From: Gordonia terrae
Lineage (GTDB): Bacteria > Actinomycetota > Actinomycetes > Mycobacteriales > Mycobacteriaceae
Assembly: GCF_001698225.1 (NCBI RefSeq)
Contig: NZ_CP016594.1
Coordinates: forward strand, 372,001-436,000
Direction of reading: 5' to 3'
DNA length: 64,000 nt
A model generated the notes under the pieces. The model was not told the DNA's origin and searched no databases. It saw nothing but the letters and a program-made list of their open reading frames with translations. The position numbers and the translations under genes are program-made. Position 1 is the first letter of the stretch; each line of letters begins with the position of its first letter. Shown piece after piece: positions 9,182 through 17,315 of the stretch.

Positions 9182-10233
9182 CCGGCACCGGGTTGATCGA
9201 CGTCGGTTACCGACGGCGGGTGATCGGCGTCGGTCCGTACGCGATGCCGGTGCGGGCGCGCAGCGTGGCCGTGGGTGTCGGCCTCGGTCTCGCCGTCGTC
9301 GTCCTCGGTGTCGTCGCACTCGGGCTGGGAACCTATCCGTTGTCGCCACTTGCCGTCGTCGAGACCCTGCTGGGCGGGGGCGACGCGCTCGATCGCACCG
9401 TGGTCTTCGAATGGCGACTGGCACGCACCCTTGCCGCGATCATTCTCGGCGCACTACTGGCGGTGGCCGGCGCGATCTTCCAGACGGTGACCCGGAACCC
9501 GTTGGTCAGTCCGGACATTCTGGGTCTGTCCAACGGGGCGTTCACCGGCATGCTCGTCACCGTTGTGGTGTTCTCGGCGAGCTGGTCGCAGATCACAGCC
9601 GGAGCGGTCGTCGGTGGTGTGGTGACCGCGGCAGTCATCTGGATGCTCGCCTACAAGGGTGGATTGCAGGGTTTCCGCCTCATCGTCACCGGCATCGGGG
9701 TGGCGGCGATGCTGGCGTCGCTCAACACGTGGATGCTCCTCGAGGTCGAGCTGGACACCGCGATGTTCGCCTCCGCCTGGGGTGCGGGGAGCCTCAACGG
9801 TGTCACCGCAACGCCTTTGATCGGCGCCGTAGGCGTGGCGATCGTCCCGGTGATGGTGCTGGCGGTCCTGACGCCGCGGATGCGGCAGCTCGACCTCGGT
9901 GACGACGTGGCCGCGGCCACCGGGGCCCGCCCCGCCCTCGTTCGCACAGTGGTACTGCTCAGCGCCGTCACACTCGTGTCCGCGGCGACCGCGGTCATCG
10001 GGCCGGTCGCCTTCATCGCCCTCGCGGCCCCGCAGATCGCACGACGACTGTCCGCGACTCCGTATCTGTCGCTGACGATATCGGCGCTCGTGGGGGCACT
10101 GTTGCTGCTGGCGTCCGATGTGATCGCCCAGCACGTTCTGCCCGTGACGTTGCCCGTCGGGGTGGTCACCGTCTCGGTGGGAGGCATCTACCTCGTCGCC
10201 ATGATCATCCAGGAGATCCGTCGCCGTGCCTGA
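9178..10233 (+). CDS. FecCD-family iron-siderophore permease (second subunit, FepG-like)
   Basis: 351 aa. Same fold as the preceding subunit: VFEWRLARTLAAIILGALLA, FQTVTRNPLVSPDILGLSNG, GFRLIVTGIGVAAMLAS, GPVAFIALAAPQIARRL and LPVTLPVGVVTVSVGGIYLV. A roughly 25-residue polar N-terminal extension precedes TM1. ATG 9178 overlaps the upstream stop by 4 bp (ATGA). The two non-identical permeases indicate a heterodimeric importer like FepDG. Confidence 0.94.
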   Translation: MTGTGLIDVGYRRRVIGVGPYAMPVRARSVAVGVGLGLAVVVLGVVALGLGTYPLSPLAVVETLLGGGDALDRTVVFEWRLARTLAAIILGALLAVAGAIFQTVTRNPLVSPDILGLSNGAFTGMLVTVVVFSASWSQITAGAVVGGVVTAAVIWMLAYKGGLQGFRLIVTGIGVAAMLASLNTWMLLEVELDTAMFASAWGAGSLNGVTATPLIGAVGVAIVPVMVLAVLTPRMRQLDLGDDVAAATGARPALVRTVVLLSAVTLVSAATAVIGPVAFIALAAPQIARRLSATPYLSLTISALVGALLLLASDVIAQHVLPVTLPVGVVTVSVGGIYLVAMIIQEIRRRA

Positions 10234-11095
10234 CAAACACTCACCCACATCCGGCAACCGGCCCCGCACGTCGACCGAGGGCTCCGTGCGGTTGCGCGCC
10301 GACGACGTGACCCTCGGCTACGACGGCAAGACCATCATCGCCGGGCTGAGTGCGTCGATCCCGGACCGGTCGTTCACCGTGATCATCGGCCCGAACGCGT
10401 GTGGCAAATCCACACTTCTCCGTGGCCTGTCACGACTTCTCGCGCCCACGTGCGGGCAGGTGATCCTCGACGGCAAGGCGATCTCGAGCCGGCCGGCGAA
10501 AGACGTGGCGCGGCGCCTCGGTCTGCTCCCACAGTCCGCGATCGCGCCGGACGGGATCACCGTCGCCGATCTCGTTGCGCGGGGGCGATATCCGCACCAG
10601 GGTCTGCTGCGGCAATGGAGCAGTGCCGATGAGCAGGCGGTCCTCGACGCGCTCGAGGCCACGGGGACTGTCGATCTCGCCCCGCGACGCGTCGACGAGC
10701 TCTCCGGCGGGCAACGCCAACGCATCTGGGTGGCCATGGTGTTGGCGCAGGAGACCGATCTTCTCCTCCTGGATGAGCCGACAACATTTCTCGACATCGC
10801 CCACCAGGTGGAGCTCATGGAGTTGTTCGCGCATCTCAACCGCCAGGGACGTACCGTCATCGCGGTCCTGCACGACCTCAATCACGCAGCCCGGTACGCC
10901 GATCACATCATCGCCATGCGGGAGGGTGAGATCCTCGCGGCAGGCCCACCCGCGGAGGTGGTCACCAGCCAACGGGTCGAAGAAATCTATGACCTGCCCA
11001 ATGTCGTCATCGCCGACCCCATCACCGGCGGGCCCCTCGTCGTACCCCGTCCGATGCCCGTCGGATCCATCCCGCACGTGGAGGCAGCACAATGA
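10226..11095 (+). CDS. Iron-siderophore ABC transporter ATP-binding protein (FepC-like)
   Basis: 289 aa. Walker A GPNACGKST, Q-loop LLPQSAI, signature LSGGQRQR, Walker B LLLLDEPTTFLD and switch histidine LHDLNHA are all present, so the ATPase looks competent. Walker A has Ala-Cys where most FepC proteins have Gly-Ser/Cys, which is still compatible with function. The GTG start at 10226 lies 8 bp inside the upstream permease gene. It energises import by the two FecCD permeases. Confidence 0.95.
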   Translation: MPDKHSPTSGNRPRTSTEGSVRLRADDVTLGYDGKTIIAGLSASIPDRSFTVIIGPNACGKSTLLRGLSRLLAPTCGQVILDGKAISSRPAKDVARRLGLLPQSAIAPDGITVADLVARGRYPHQGLLRQWSSADEQAVLDALEATGTVDLAPRRVDELSGGQRQRIWVAMVLAQETDLLLLDEPTTFLDIAHQVELMELFAHLNRQGRTVIAVLHDLNHAARYADHIIAMREGEILAAGPPAEVVTSQRVEEIYDLPNVVIADPITGGPLVVPRPMPVGSIPHVEAAQ

Positions 11096-11958
11096 CGCAG
11101 TCGATCGAATCGACCCGACCGTGGGAGTACAGCGCATTCCCGGTGACAGTCGCAAGCACACAACGGATCTCGCCGAACTTCATCCGCGTCACCCTGCTCG
11201 ACCCGTCGCTGGGGAATTTCGCTCCCTGGGGCCTCGACCAACGCATCAAGCTCGTCCTGCCCATGGTCGACGGCACCGAACCCGACTTCGGACTCCTCGA
11301 GGACCCGACCCCGCACCCGAAGCAGTGGTACACCCGTTGGAAGGAGCTCCCGGCGGATCGCAGGAACGAGCTGCGGACTTACACCCCGTCGGCGATCCGT
11401 CCCGACCAGGGTGAGATCGATGTCGACGTGTTCGTCCACGAGCCGGCCGGGCCGGCTTCGCGATGGGCTCTGACCTGTTCGGCCGGCGACCGTCTCGTGA
11501 TCACCGGGCCGGACGTCCGGGTCGGGCGCACCGGTTATGGAATTCACTACCAGCCACCTCACGCACCTGATCGGTTGCTCCTGATCGGTGATGAATCCGC
11601 GATGCCGGCGATCGGCAACATCATTGCCGCCACGCCGCCCACCACCCGCACGGATGTGTTGCTCGAACTCGCCGACCCACTCGACGACATCGTCGGTGCG
11701 GGACATCCGCACGCTCGGATACAGCACGTCACCCGCGGGCCCGACACGGGCCGACGGCTCGAAGAAGCGGTGCGGGACTGGGGTGCTCGGCATGCCGGCG
11801 ACTTCCGGGACACGCTCCCGGCCGCCTATGCCTGGATCGCCGGTGAATCGACCACGACGACCCGGATTCGTCGGTACCTCACACACGAACTCGGCATGGA
11901 CAAGAATCACGTCGCGTTCCTCGGATACTGGAAACTCGGTGGGCCGCTGGTCGGATGA
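11092..11958 (+). CDS. Siderophore-interacting protein (ViuB/SIP-type ferric-siderophore reductase)
   Basis: 288 aa. FAD-binding domain with the flavin motif RTYTPSAIRP near residues 100-110, followed by a Rossmann-like NAD(P)H half with LLLIGDESAMPAIGNIIA; this is the SIP/ViuB arrangement. Such proteins reduce Fe(III)-siderophores in the cytoplasm and release Fe(II). The ATG overlaps the ATPase stop by 4 bp. It ends the IdeR-boxed operon and converges on the AhpD-like gene. No siderophore synthetase is in the window, so the operon may serve a xenosiderophore or a remote cluster. Confidence 0.93.
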   Translation: MTQSIESTRPWEYSAFPVTVASTQRISPNFIRVTLLDPSLGNFAPWGLDQRIKLVLPMVDGTEPDFGLLEDPTPHPKQWYTRWKELPADRRNELRTYTPSAIRPDQGEIDVDVFVHEPAGPASRWALTCSAGDRLVITGPDVRVGRTGYGIHYQPPHAPDRLLLIGDESAMPAIGNIIAATPPTTRTDVLLELADPLDDIVGAGHPHARIQHVTRGPDTGRRLEEAVRDWGARHAGDFRDTLPAAYAWIAGESTTTTRIRRYLTHELGMDKNHVAFLGYWKLGGPLVG

Positions 11959-12000
11959 GTGGCGGGGTCGAGAACCAGATTGCCTCGCCGACCCTCCGAG

Positions 12001-12561
12001 TCACCGTCCCATGGAGTAGAACTCGTCGTTGGGTGCGACCGCCGTCAGGTGTGCGAGACGGTTGGATGCGGCGAAGAACGCCGTGATCGCACCGATGTCC
12101 CAGATCTCGACGTCGGTGAGCCCCGCTGACCGAGCCCGGGCCATGTCACTGTCCGCGAACAGTTCTGGTGTCCTGGTGAGGGCGAGACTGAGATCGACGA
12201 TCGCGCGCTGCCGACCATCCAGGTTCGCGCCCGCCGGGTTGGTTGCGACGTGATCGGACAGGTGTGAGTCCTTGGACCGCACACGCAGAATGGCGCCGTG
12301 GGCGACGACGCAGTAGATGCACCGGTTCGCTCCGGACGAGGCGACCACGACCAGTTCGCGCTCGGCTTTCGACAGTGGCCCGGGTTGGTCCATCAGGACG
12401 TCGTGGTAGTCCAAGAAGGCTCGCAACTCGTTTGGTCGGTGCCCCAGTGCGCGGAAGATGTTGGGGACGAAACCCGACTTCGACACGATGGGTTCGATCC
12501 GTTCACGAAGGTCAGGTGGCAGGTCGGCGAGCTCGGTCAGGGGAAACCGACTCGTACTCAT
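12001..12561 (-). CDS. AhpD-like / carboxymuconolactone decarboxylase family peroxidase-related protein
   Basis: 186 aa. The CMD/AhpD motif CIYCVVAHG gives the redox CxxC plus histidine of alkylhydroperoxidase-type proteins. The N-terminal KSGFVPNIFRALGHRPNELRA segment and DVEIWDIGAITAFFAASNR near the C-terminus fit the uncharacterised peroxidase-related family. ATG 12561 is preferred over the TTG two codons upstream. It converges on the siderophore operon with a 42-bp gap. Peroxide detoxification is likely but the physiological reductant is unknown. Confidence 0.85.
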   Translation of the reverse strand: MSTSRFPLTELADLPPDLRERIEPIVSKSGFVPNIFRALGHRPNELRAFLDYHDVLMDQPGPLSKAERELVVVASSGANRCIYCVVAHGAILRVRSKDSHLSDHVATNPAGANLDGRQRAIVDLSLALTRTPELFADSDMARARSAGLTDVEIWDIGAITAFFAASNRLAHLTAVAPNDEFYSMGR

Positions 12562-12697
12562 GGGCAACGCCTTCCGTCACAGGGGCAGACTCTGTTCGCT
12601 GCGCGACAAGCCAATGCTCGCGCCTGGTGACGTGACTCACCACCCCCGGAAGGAGGGGGCGAAACCTTGCCAACGATCGATGTCACATATAGAGTCC

Positions 12698-12727
12698 CTG
12701 CCACTGGCAGTCTGAGTGTGGTCAGAC
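12698..12727. promoter_or_regulatory. Two adjacent palindromes upstream of mmpS
   Basis: CTGCCactGGCAG (12698-12710) is followed directly by GTCTGA, a 6-nt spacer and TCAGAC (12710-12727). A TATAGA-like -10 sequence lies just before (about 12688). The 217-bp gap upstream of mmpS also has a GC hairpin near 12645-12660 (CCCCC/GGGGG). The layout suggests repressor sites controlling mmpS-mmpL, but no regulator gene is adjacent. Confidence 0.4.
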
Positions 12728-12778
12728 CAGGGAAAGTCCAGGTCGAACCGCACGAGGGCTGATGTCGATGGGGGTCCG

Positions 12779-13222
12779 ATGAAGAAATCCGGTGCACGTG
12801 GCGGCTCGCTGTGGATCGTTCTGGTGGTCATCGCTGTGATGGCGGTGTCGGCGTTCTATGTGGGCAAACTGCGTTTGAGTGAGATCCCGGACCGGGCGAT
12901 CGGGCACTCACCCCCGGCGCCGCAGGCGGGCGTCGTGCGCGACAAGTCGATCGAGTACGTGGTGACCGGCCCGGCGGGATCATCCGCGCGGGTGTCCTAC
13001 ATCGAGCCCAGCGGGCGGGTCGTGGACGACAAGGTGTCCGTTCCGTGGCGGGTGGTGCTCCGAACGCGGGAACTGACGACATCCGTCGGGGTCCTGACCC
13101 AGTCATCGGGCCGCGGAACGGTGTCATGTGCGGTGCGGGTCAACGGATTCGAGCGCGCGCGGCAAGCCGGCTCGGGCGCCGACGGCAGCACTGTCGCCAA
13201 CTGTCTGGTTCCGGTGGCGTAG
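12779..13222 (+). CDS. MmpS-family membrane accessory protein
   Basis: 147 aa. A single N-terminal membrane anchor (SLWIVLVVIAVMAVSAFYVG) is followed by an extracytoplasmic beta domain typical of MmpS: IEYVVTGPAGSSARVSYIEP, VSVPWRVVLRTREL and a C-terminal Cys pair (VSCAVRVNG and VANCLVPVA). MmpS proteins assist the cognate MmpL lipid or siderophore exporter. The stop codon abuts the mmpL ATG (13223), so the genes are cotranscribed. ATG 12779 precedes the anchor; a longer in-frame start at 12716 would run through the palindromic region. Confidence 0.9.
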   Translation: MKKSGARGGSLWIVLVVIAVMAVSAFYVGKLRLSEIPDRAIGHSPPAPQAGVVRDKSIEYVVTGPAGSSARVSYIEPSGRVVDDKVSVPWRVVLRTRELTTSVGVLTQSSGRGTVSCAVRVNGFERARQAGSGADGSTVANCLVPVA

Positions 13223-16201
13223 ATGAGCACCGACGACGGGGAACGGCAGATGGCCACCACACGCGGGCGGCTCGCGCGCCTTCGGCACGGGCTCTTCGCG
13301 GAGATCCGGCGACCCGTGCACCGCGAGGTGCTCCGTGACGGGGCATCGTCGCGTCCCCGGTTCGCGCGCTTCCTGTACGCCTGCTCGATCCCGGTCATCG
13401 TCATCTGGCTGCTCATCGCCGGTGGTCTCAACATCGTTGTACCGCAGCTCGAATCGACGGTCACCGAACACGCCCAGTCCTTCCTGCCCGACGAGGCGTC
13501 GTCGGTGCAGGCGCTGGTCAAGATGGGCGAGTACTTCGGCGGCGGGGGCAGCAACAACTTCGTCTACGTCCTGATGGAGGGTGACGAACCGCTGGGACCG
13601 GAAGCCCGCACCTACTACAACGAACTCCTGGCCGAGCTGACCGCGGACACCGAACACGTGAACTCCGCGATGGACCTGTGGTCGAATCCCGATCTCGCCC
13701 CGGCGGCGCAGAGTTCCGACGGTCATGTCGCCTATGTGCTGGTCAACCTCGCCGGCAACATGGGCACGGCGCTGGCCATGGAGTCGACCCAGTCCGCGCG
13801 CGACACGATCGCCGCGTCGACGCCGCCACCCGGCATCGACGTTCACGTCACCGGACCGTCGGCCGTCGTCAACGACGAGATGGTGGCCATCAACGACTCC
13901 ATCATCCTGCTGGTGTCGGTGTGCGCGTTGCTGGTCGGCGCCGTGCTGCTGCTCGTCTACCGATCTGTGGTCACCGCGATGGTCCCCCTGTTGGGCGTGG
14001 GACTGGCCCTGGCGGTGGCCCGCGCGACCATCTCCTTCCTGGCCGAGAACGAGGTCATCAAGGTCTCGATCTTCGCCGCGGCGCTGTCGGCGGTGATCGT
14101 CCTGGGCGCAGGCACCAACTACGGGATCTTCCTGGTGGGCCGCTATCAAGAGGCCCGACGTAAGGGGCGCGACCGGGAGGACGCCTATTACGACGCGCTG
14201 GCCGGTGTGCAGCACATCGTCGTCGCGTCGGCGCTGACGGTCGCGGGTGCGATGGCCTGCCTGGCGGCAACCCGACTCGCCATGTTCAGCACGTCGGGAT
14301 TGCCCTGCACCATAGCAATTCTCATCACCCTCGCCGCTGCACTCACCCTCGGGCCGGCGGTCCTCGCGGTCGCGACCCGACTGGGTTTCGTGGAACCCCG
14401 GGAGTCGGCCTCACCGCGACGCTGGCGCCGCATCGGCACCACCGTCGCACGCTGGCCGGGTCCGGTACTCGCGGCGGCGCTCGCCGTTCTCGCGGTCATG
14501 ATCCTTCCGCTCGCCATGTACGCGCCGAGCTACAACGAACGCCGCGCGCAACCGGCGGACTCGCCCGCGAACGTGGGATTCGCTGCGGCAGACAGGCATC
14601 TACCGCCCAACATCATGGCGCCGAGTGTGCTCATCGTCGAATCCGACCACGACATGCGCAATTCGGCGGATCTGATCGCACTCGCGCAGATGACCGACGC
14701 GGTCGCCTCGATCGACGGTGTGAACGCCGTCCAGGGCATCACCCGCCCCCTCGGGCAGACCCTCGACCAGGGAACCCTCACCTCGCAGGCCGGGTACATC
14801 GGCAACCGCTTCGGGCAGATGACATCGCTTCTGCGCGATCGGATCACCGATCTCGACGCGATCGGCGCAACGGTCGACCGCCTGGACACCGCCATCGACG
14901 GCGTCGACGCCGCGCTGCGGCAAGGGGCGGCCGGCGCGGGGTCGCTGTCCGACGCCACCACGCAACTGCAGCAGACCAGCGACTCGACGCTGGCCAAGGT
15001 CGACGAACTCTCGGCGGGGATCGCGCCGATGCGCGGGCTGGTCCGGTCGATCCCGCAGTGTGGGGATGTCGCCGCGTGCCGCACCGCCCTGACCGGGCTG
15101 TCCGTTCTCGACGACGTTCCCGCCCTCCGCGAATCGGTCCGGGATCTCGCCAACGGCACGCGGTCCCTGAGCGGCGCCTTGCCCACCGCCGCCGAGCAGA
15201 TCCCGACGCTGCGCGCCACGGTCACACAGATCCGTGAGCTGGTCGGGCCGTTGCGCACGACCCTGGGGGCTCTCCTCCCGCAGGTGGGTGAGATCACCGA
15301 CTTCCTCGACGAGGTCAGTGGCGCGTACTCGGCGGGCAGTCCCGCTGCCGGCGGATTCTTCCTTCCGAGCCAGGCGTTGGAGAGCCCGCTCTTCCAGAGC
15401 GGTATCCCGTACTACTTCTCCGACGACGGCAAGGCGACGCGGATGATCGTCACCCCGCAGCGTGAGGGATTCAGCCGTGACGCGATGGACGTGAGCGCGC
15501 ACGTCATCCCGACTGCCCTGGGCGCGATCAAGGACACGTCCCTGGCCGGATCCACCGTCAGCATCGGCGGCCCCGGCGGGACCCTGCTGAACATCGAGTC
15601 GTTCGCGCACGAGGACTTCATCGCCATCGTCGTCGCCGCCTTCGCCTTCGTGTTCTGCGTCGTCCTGTTCTTGCTGCGCAGTCTGGTGGCGGCGCTCGCC
15701 GTGATCGGGACCGTCGGCCTGTCGTATCTGTCGGCAATGGGGGTGTCGGTGTTCCTGTGGCAGGGCATCATCGGCAATCCACTGCACTGGTCGGTCGCGC
15801 CGATCGCGTTCACCTTCCTGGTGGCCGTCGGCGCCGACTACAACATGCTGCTGGTCAGCCGCTTTCGTGAGGAGTACGGGGCCGGCGGCGGCACCGGACT
15901 GATTCGCGCCATGGTCGGCACGGGAAGTGTTGTCACGCAGGCAGGTCTGACGTTCGGGATCACGATGCTGGCCATGCTCGCCAGCTACGCCCACAATGTC
16001 GCGCAGATCGGCACGACCGTCGCCATCGGACTCCTGATCGACACTCTCATCGTGCGGACCCTGGTCATGCCGGCGATCGCACGTCTCTCCGGCCGGTGGT
16101 TCTGGTGGCCGACGCCGTTCGTGTCGCTACCTGCGCGACGGACCCGCCTGGAACCCGAACACGACGAGCAGATGAGTCCGACCGTCGCGCAACGGCTCTG
16201 A
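13223..16201 (+). CDS. MmpL-family RND lipid/siderophore exporter
   Basis: 992 aa, the usual MmpL length. TM1 (VIVIWLLIAGGLNIVV) is followed by a periplasmic porter domain, a TM2-6 block, a large helical second extracytoplasmic loop (about residues 450-770, rich in TTQLQQT/VDELSAG-type coiled helices) and TM7-12. The second-half relay motif is intact (VGADYNMLLVSRFREE, Asp872-Tyr873). The first-half motif reads GAGTNYGIFLVGRYQEAR, with Asn299 where MmpL4/5-type proteins carry Asp, an unusual change at a proton-relay position. It pairs with the adjacent MmpS. The siderophore operon next door makes siderophore export a possible role, but lipid export is equally open. Confidence 0.93.
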   Translation: MSTDDGERQMATTRGRLARLRHGLFAEIRRPVHREVLRDGASSRPRFARFLYACSIPVIVIWLLIAGGLNIVVPQLESTVTEHAQSFLPDEASSVQALVKMGEYFGGGGSNNFVYVLMEGDEPLGPEARTYYNELLAELTADTEHVNSAMDLWSNPDLAPAAQSSDGHVAYVLVNLAGNMGTALAMESTQSARDTIAASTPPPGIDVHVTGPSAVVNDEMVAINDSIILLVSVCALLVGAVLLLVYRSVVTAMVPLLGVGLALAVARATISFLAENEVIKVSIFAAALSAVIVLGAGTNYGIFLVGRYQEARRKGRDREDAYYDALAGVQHIVVASALTVAGAMACLAATRLAMFSTSGLPCTIAILITLAAALTLGPAVLAVATRLGFVEPRESASPRRWRRIGTTVARWPGPVLAAALAVLAVMILPLAMYAPSYNERRAQPADSPANVGFAAADRHLPPNIMAPSVLIVESDHDMRNSADLIALAQMTDAVASIDGVNAVQGITRPLGQTLDQGTLTSQAGYIGNRFGQMTSLLRDRITDLDAIGATVDRLDTAIDGVDAALRQGAAGAGSLSDATTQLQQTSDSTLAKVDELSAGIAPMRGLVRSIPQCGDVAACRTALTGLSVLDDVPALRESVRDLANGTRSLSGALPTAAEQIPTLRATVTQIRELVGPLRTTLGALLPQVGEITDFLDEVSGAYSAGSPAAGGFFLPSQALESPLFQSGIPYYFSDDGKATRMIVTPQREGFSRDAMDVSAHVIPTALGAIKDTSLAGSTVSIGGPGGTLLNIESFAHEDFIAIVVAAFAFVFCVVLFLLRSLVAALAVIGTVGLSYLSAMGVSVFLWQGIIGNPLHWSVAPIAFTFLVAVGADYNMLLVSRFREEYGAGGGTGLIRAMVGTGSVVTQAGLTFGITMLAMLASYAHNVAQIGTTVAIGLLIDTLIVRTLVMPAIARLSGRWFWWPTPFVSLPARRTRLEPEHDEQMSPTVAQRL

Positions 16202-16223
16202 CGGTCGTTCGAATCCCGACCCG

Positions 16224-16566
16224 CTACTGCACCGGTTCGATGCGTAGCGAGCTGATGTGGCCGCCAGGCGTCGACCGTGAACCGGTTGGCCAGATCCCCT
16301 CTGCCGCCGGGGAAGTCGCCTTCGATGCGCTGGATGGCGATGACGGCGTCGCCGTCGCGCTCGATACGCATCAGTGTGGCCGTGTACGTGAACGCGTCGG
16401 CGACTGCCGCGCGCCACGAGGCGATCGCGGCACGCCCGTCGTAAGTGTGTCCGTCGTCGACGACGGCGGCGAACTCGGCGAACAGCGCGGAGATCCGGGT
16501 CGGATCTGTGCTCGGTGTCGCGTCGAGGTATGTCTCGACGACCGGCGGCGACTTCGGCCGCGCCAC
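16224..16566 (-). pseudogene. SnoaL-like/NTF2-fold protein, frameshifted
   Basis: Reading from about 16566, the frame gives a SnoaL-type polyketide cyclase-like start (PPVVETYLDATPSTDPTRIS, DDGHTYDGRAAIASWRAAV) and continues to ANRFTVDA. One extra base near 16,265 then pushes translation out of frame. In the shifted frame the expected ending GGHISSLRIEPVQ and a TAG stop (16226-16224) appear at once. Unshifted, the frame runs antisense into mmpL to 15985. The first residues are replaced by sequence belonging to the divergent MerR remnant, so the native start and promoter seem lost. A single-base assembly error could explain the 3' defect, but not the 5' truncation. Confidence 0.75.
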
Positions 16567-16892
16567 CCGTCTCAGCGCGAAAGCGTTGCGGTTCTACCAC
16601 CGCGTCGGACTGCTCGAGCCGGCTCGCATCGATGCCGCCACTCAGTATCGCTACTACGCACCCGAGCAGATCGACGACGCACGTGTGATCCACCCATCCG
16701 GTCACTCGACATGCCGGTCGAGGAGGTGCGCCGTGCGCTGACAGCGCCCTCCGCAGCTGCCAAGAACGAGATCATCGCCGATCCGTCAGCGAGCACGGGA
16801 TCGGTGCGACCGGGCCGGTCAGGGAGACGTATGTCGACGGCATCCCGGGCCAGAGCGGGACAACCGAGATCGCGTGGCCGGTTCACAGCTGA
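16542..16892 (+). pseudogene. MerR-family regulator remnant with effector-binding tail
   Basis: Three fragments of one MerR protein occur in three frames. GDFGRATRLSAKALRFYHRV plus GLLEPARIDAATQYRYYAPE is the winged HTH; after a one-base loss near 16,691 comes IRSLDMPVEEVRRAL; then, beyond a large internal deletion, TGPVRETYVDGIPGQSGTTE and IAWPVHS-stop give the last ~30 residues of a GyrI-like effector domain (stop 16890-16892). The start codon is missing. The gene was divergent from the SnoaL-like remnant; a deletion at their shared promoter would explain both truncated N-termini. Confidence 0.75.
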
Positions 16893-16975
16893 CCCCGGTG
16901 GCGACAGGCCGCGGGTTTCACGGCCGTCGTCGAGGGGCACGCGGTGGACACAACCCGACGACAGGAGCCCGGCAC

Positions 16976-17293
16976 ATGAGTCACAAGCCTCCCAAGGACG
17001 TCCAGGAAGCAGCCCAGCGCGCGGTTCGATGGATCGACGACGGCAAGGCGGGGAAGGGATTCACCGACACCGGCCGCCATCGGGCCCACCAGTTGGCCGA
17101 GGGCAAGGACGTCGACGACGAGCAGATCCGCAAGATGCGCAACTACTTCTCCCGCCACGAGGTGGACAAGGACGCCACCGGGTTCAGCAACGGTGAAGAC
17201 GGTTTTCCCTCGGCCGGACGTGTGGCCTGGGATGCATGGGGTGGCGACCCCGGACGCCGATGGGCGAACTCGCAGAAGATCGAGGGGGAGTGA
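16976..17293 (+). CDS. Conserved hypothetical small protein (Trp/Gly-rich C-terminus)
   Basis: 105 aa from ATG 16976, preceded by ACAGGAGCC as ribosome site. It starts MSHKPPKDVQEAAQRAVRW and carries a helical lysine-rich middle (IRKMRNYFSRHEVDKDATGF) and an invariant-looking end (GRVAWDAWGGDPGRRWANSQ). I recognise this as a family of short actinobacterial and phage-associated proteins, but no function is known to me. It is a soluble, basic, single-domain protein without signal peptide. It is followed closely by the arginase-like gene (23 nt), probably cotranscribed. Confidence 0.7.
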   Translation: MSHKPPKDVQEAAQRAVRWIDDGKAGKGFTDTGRHRAHQLAEGKDVDDEQIRKMRNYFSRHEVDKDATGFSNGEDGFPSAGRVAWDAWGGDPGRRWANSQKIEGE

Positions 17294-17315
17294 CCCGGGC
17301 CGCCAGGAGGACTCG

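Noticed and set aside
13223..16201. mmpL as siderophore exporter partner of the adjacent importer
   Set aside because: Its promoter lacks an iron box and the genes are separated by an unrelated convergent gene, so the link is not supported.
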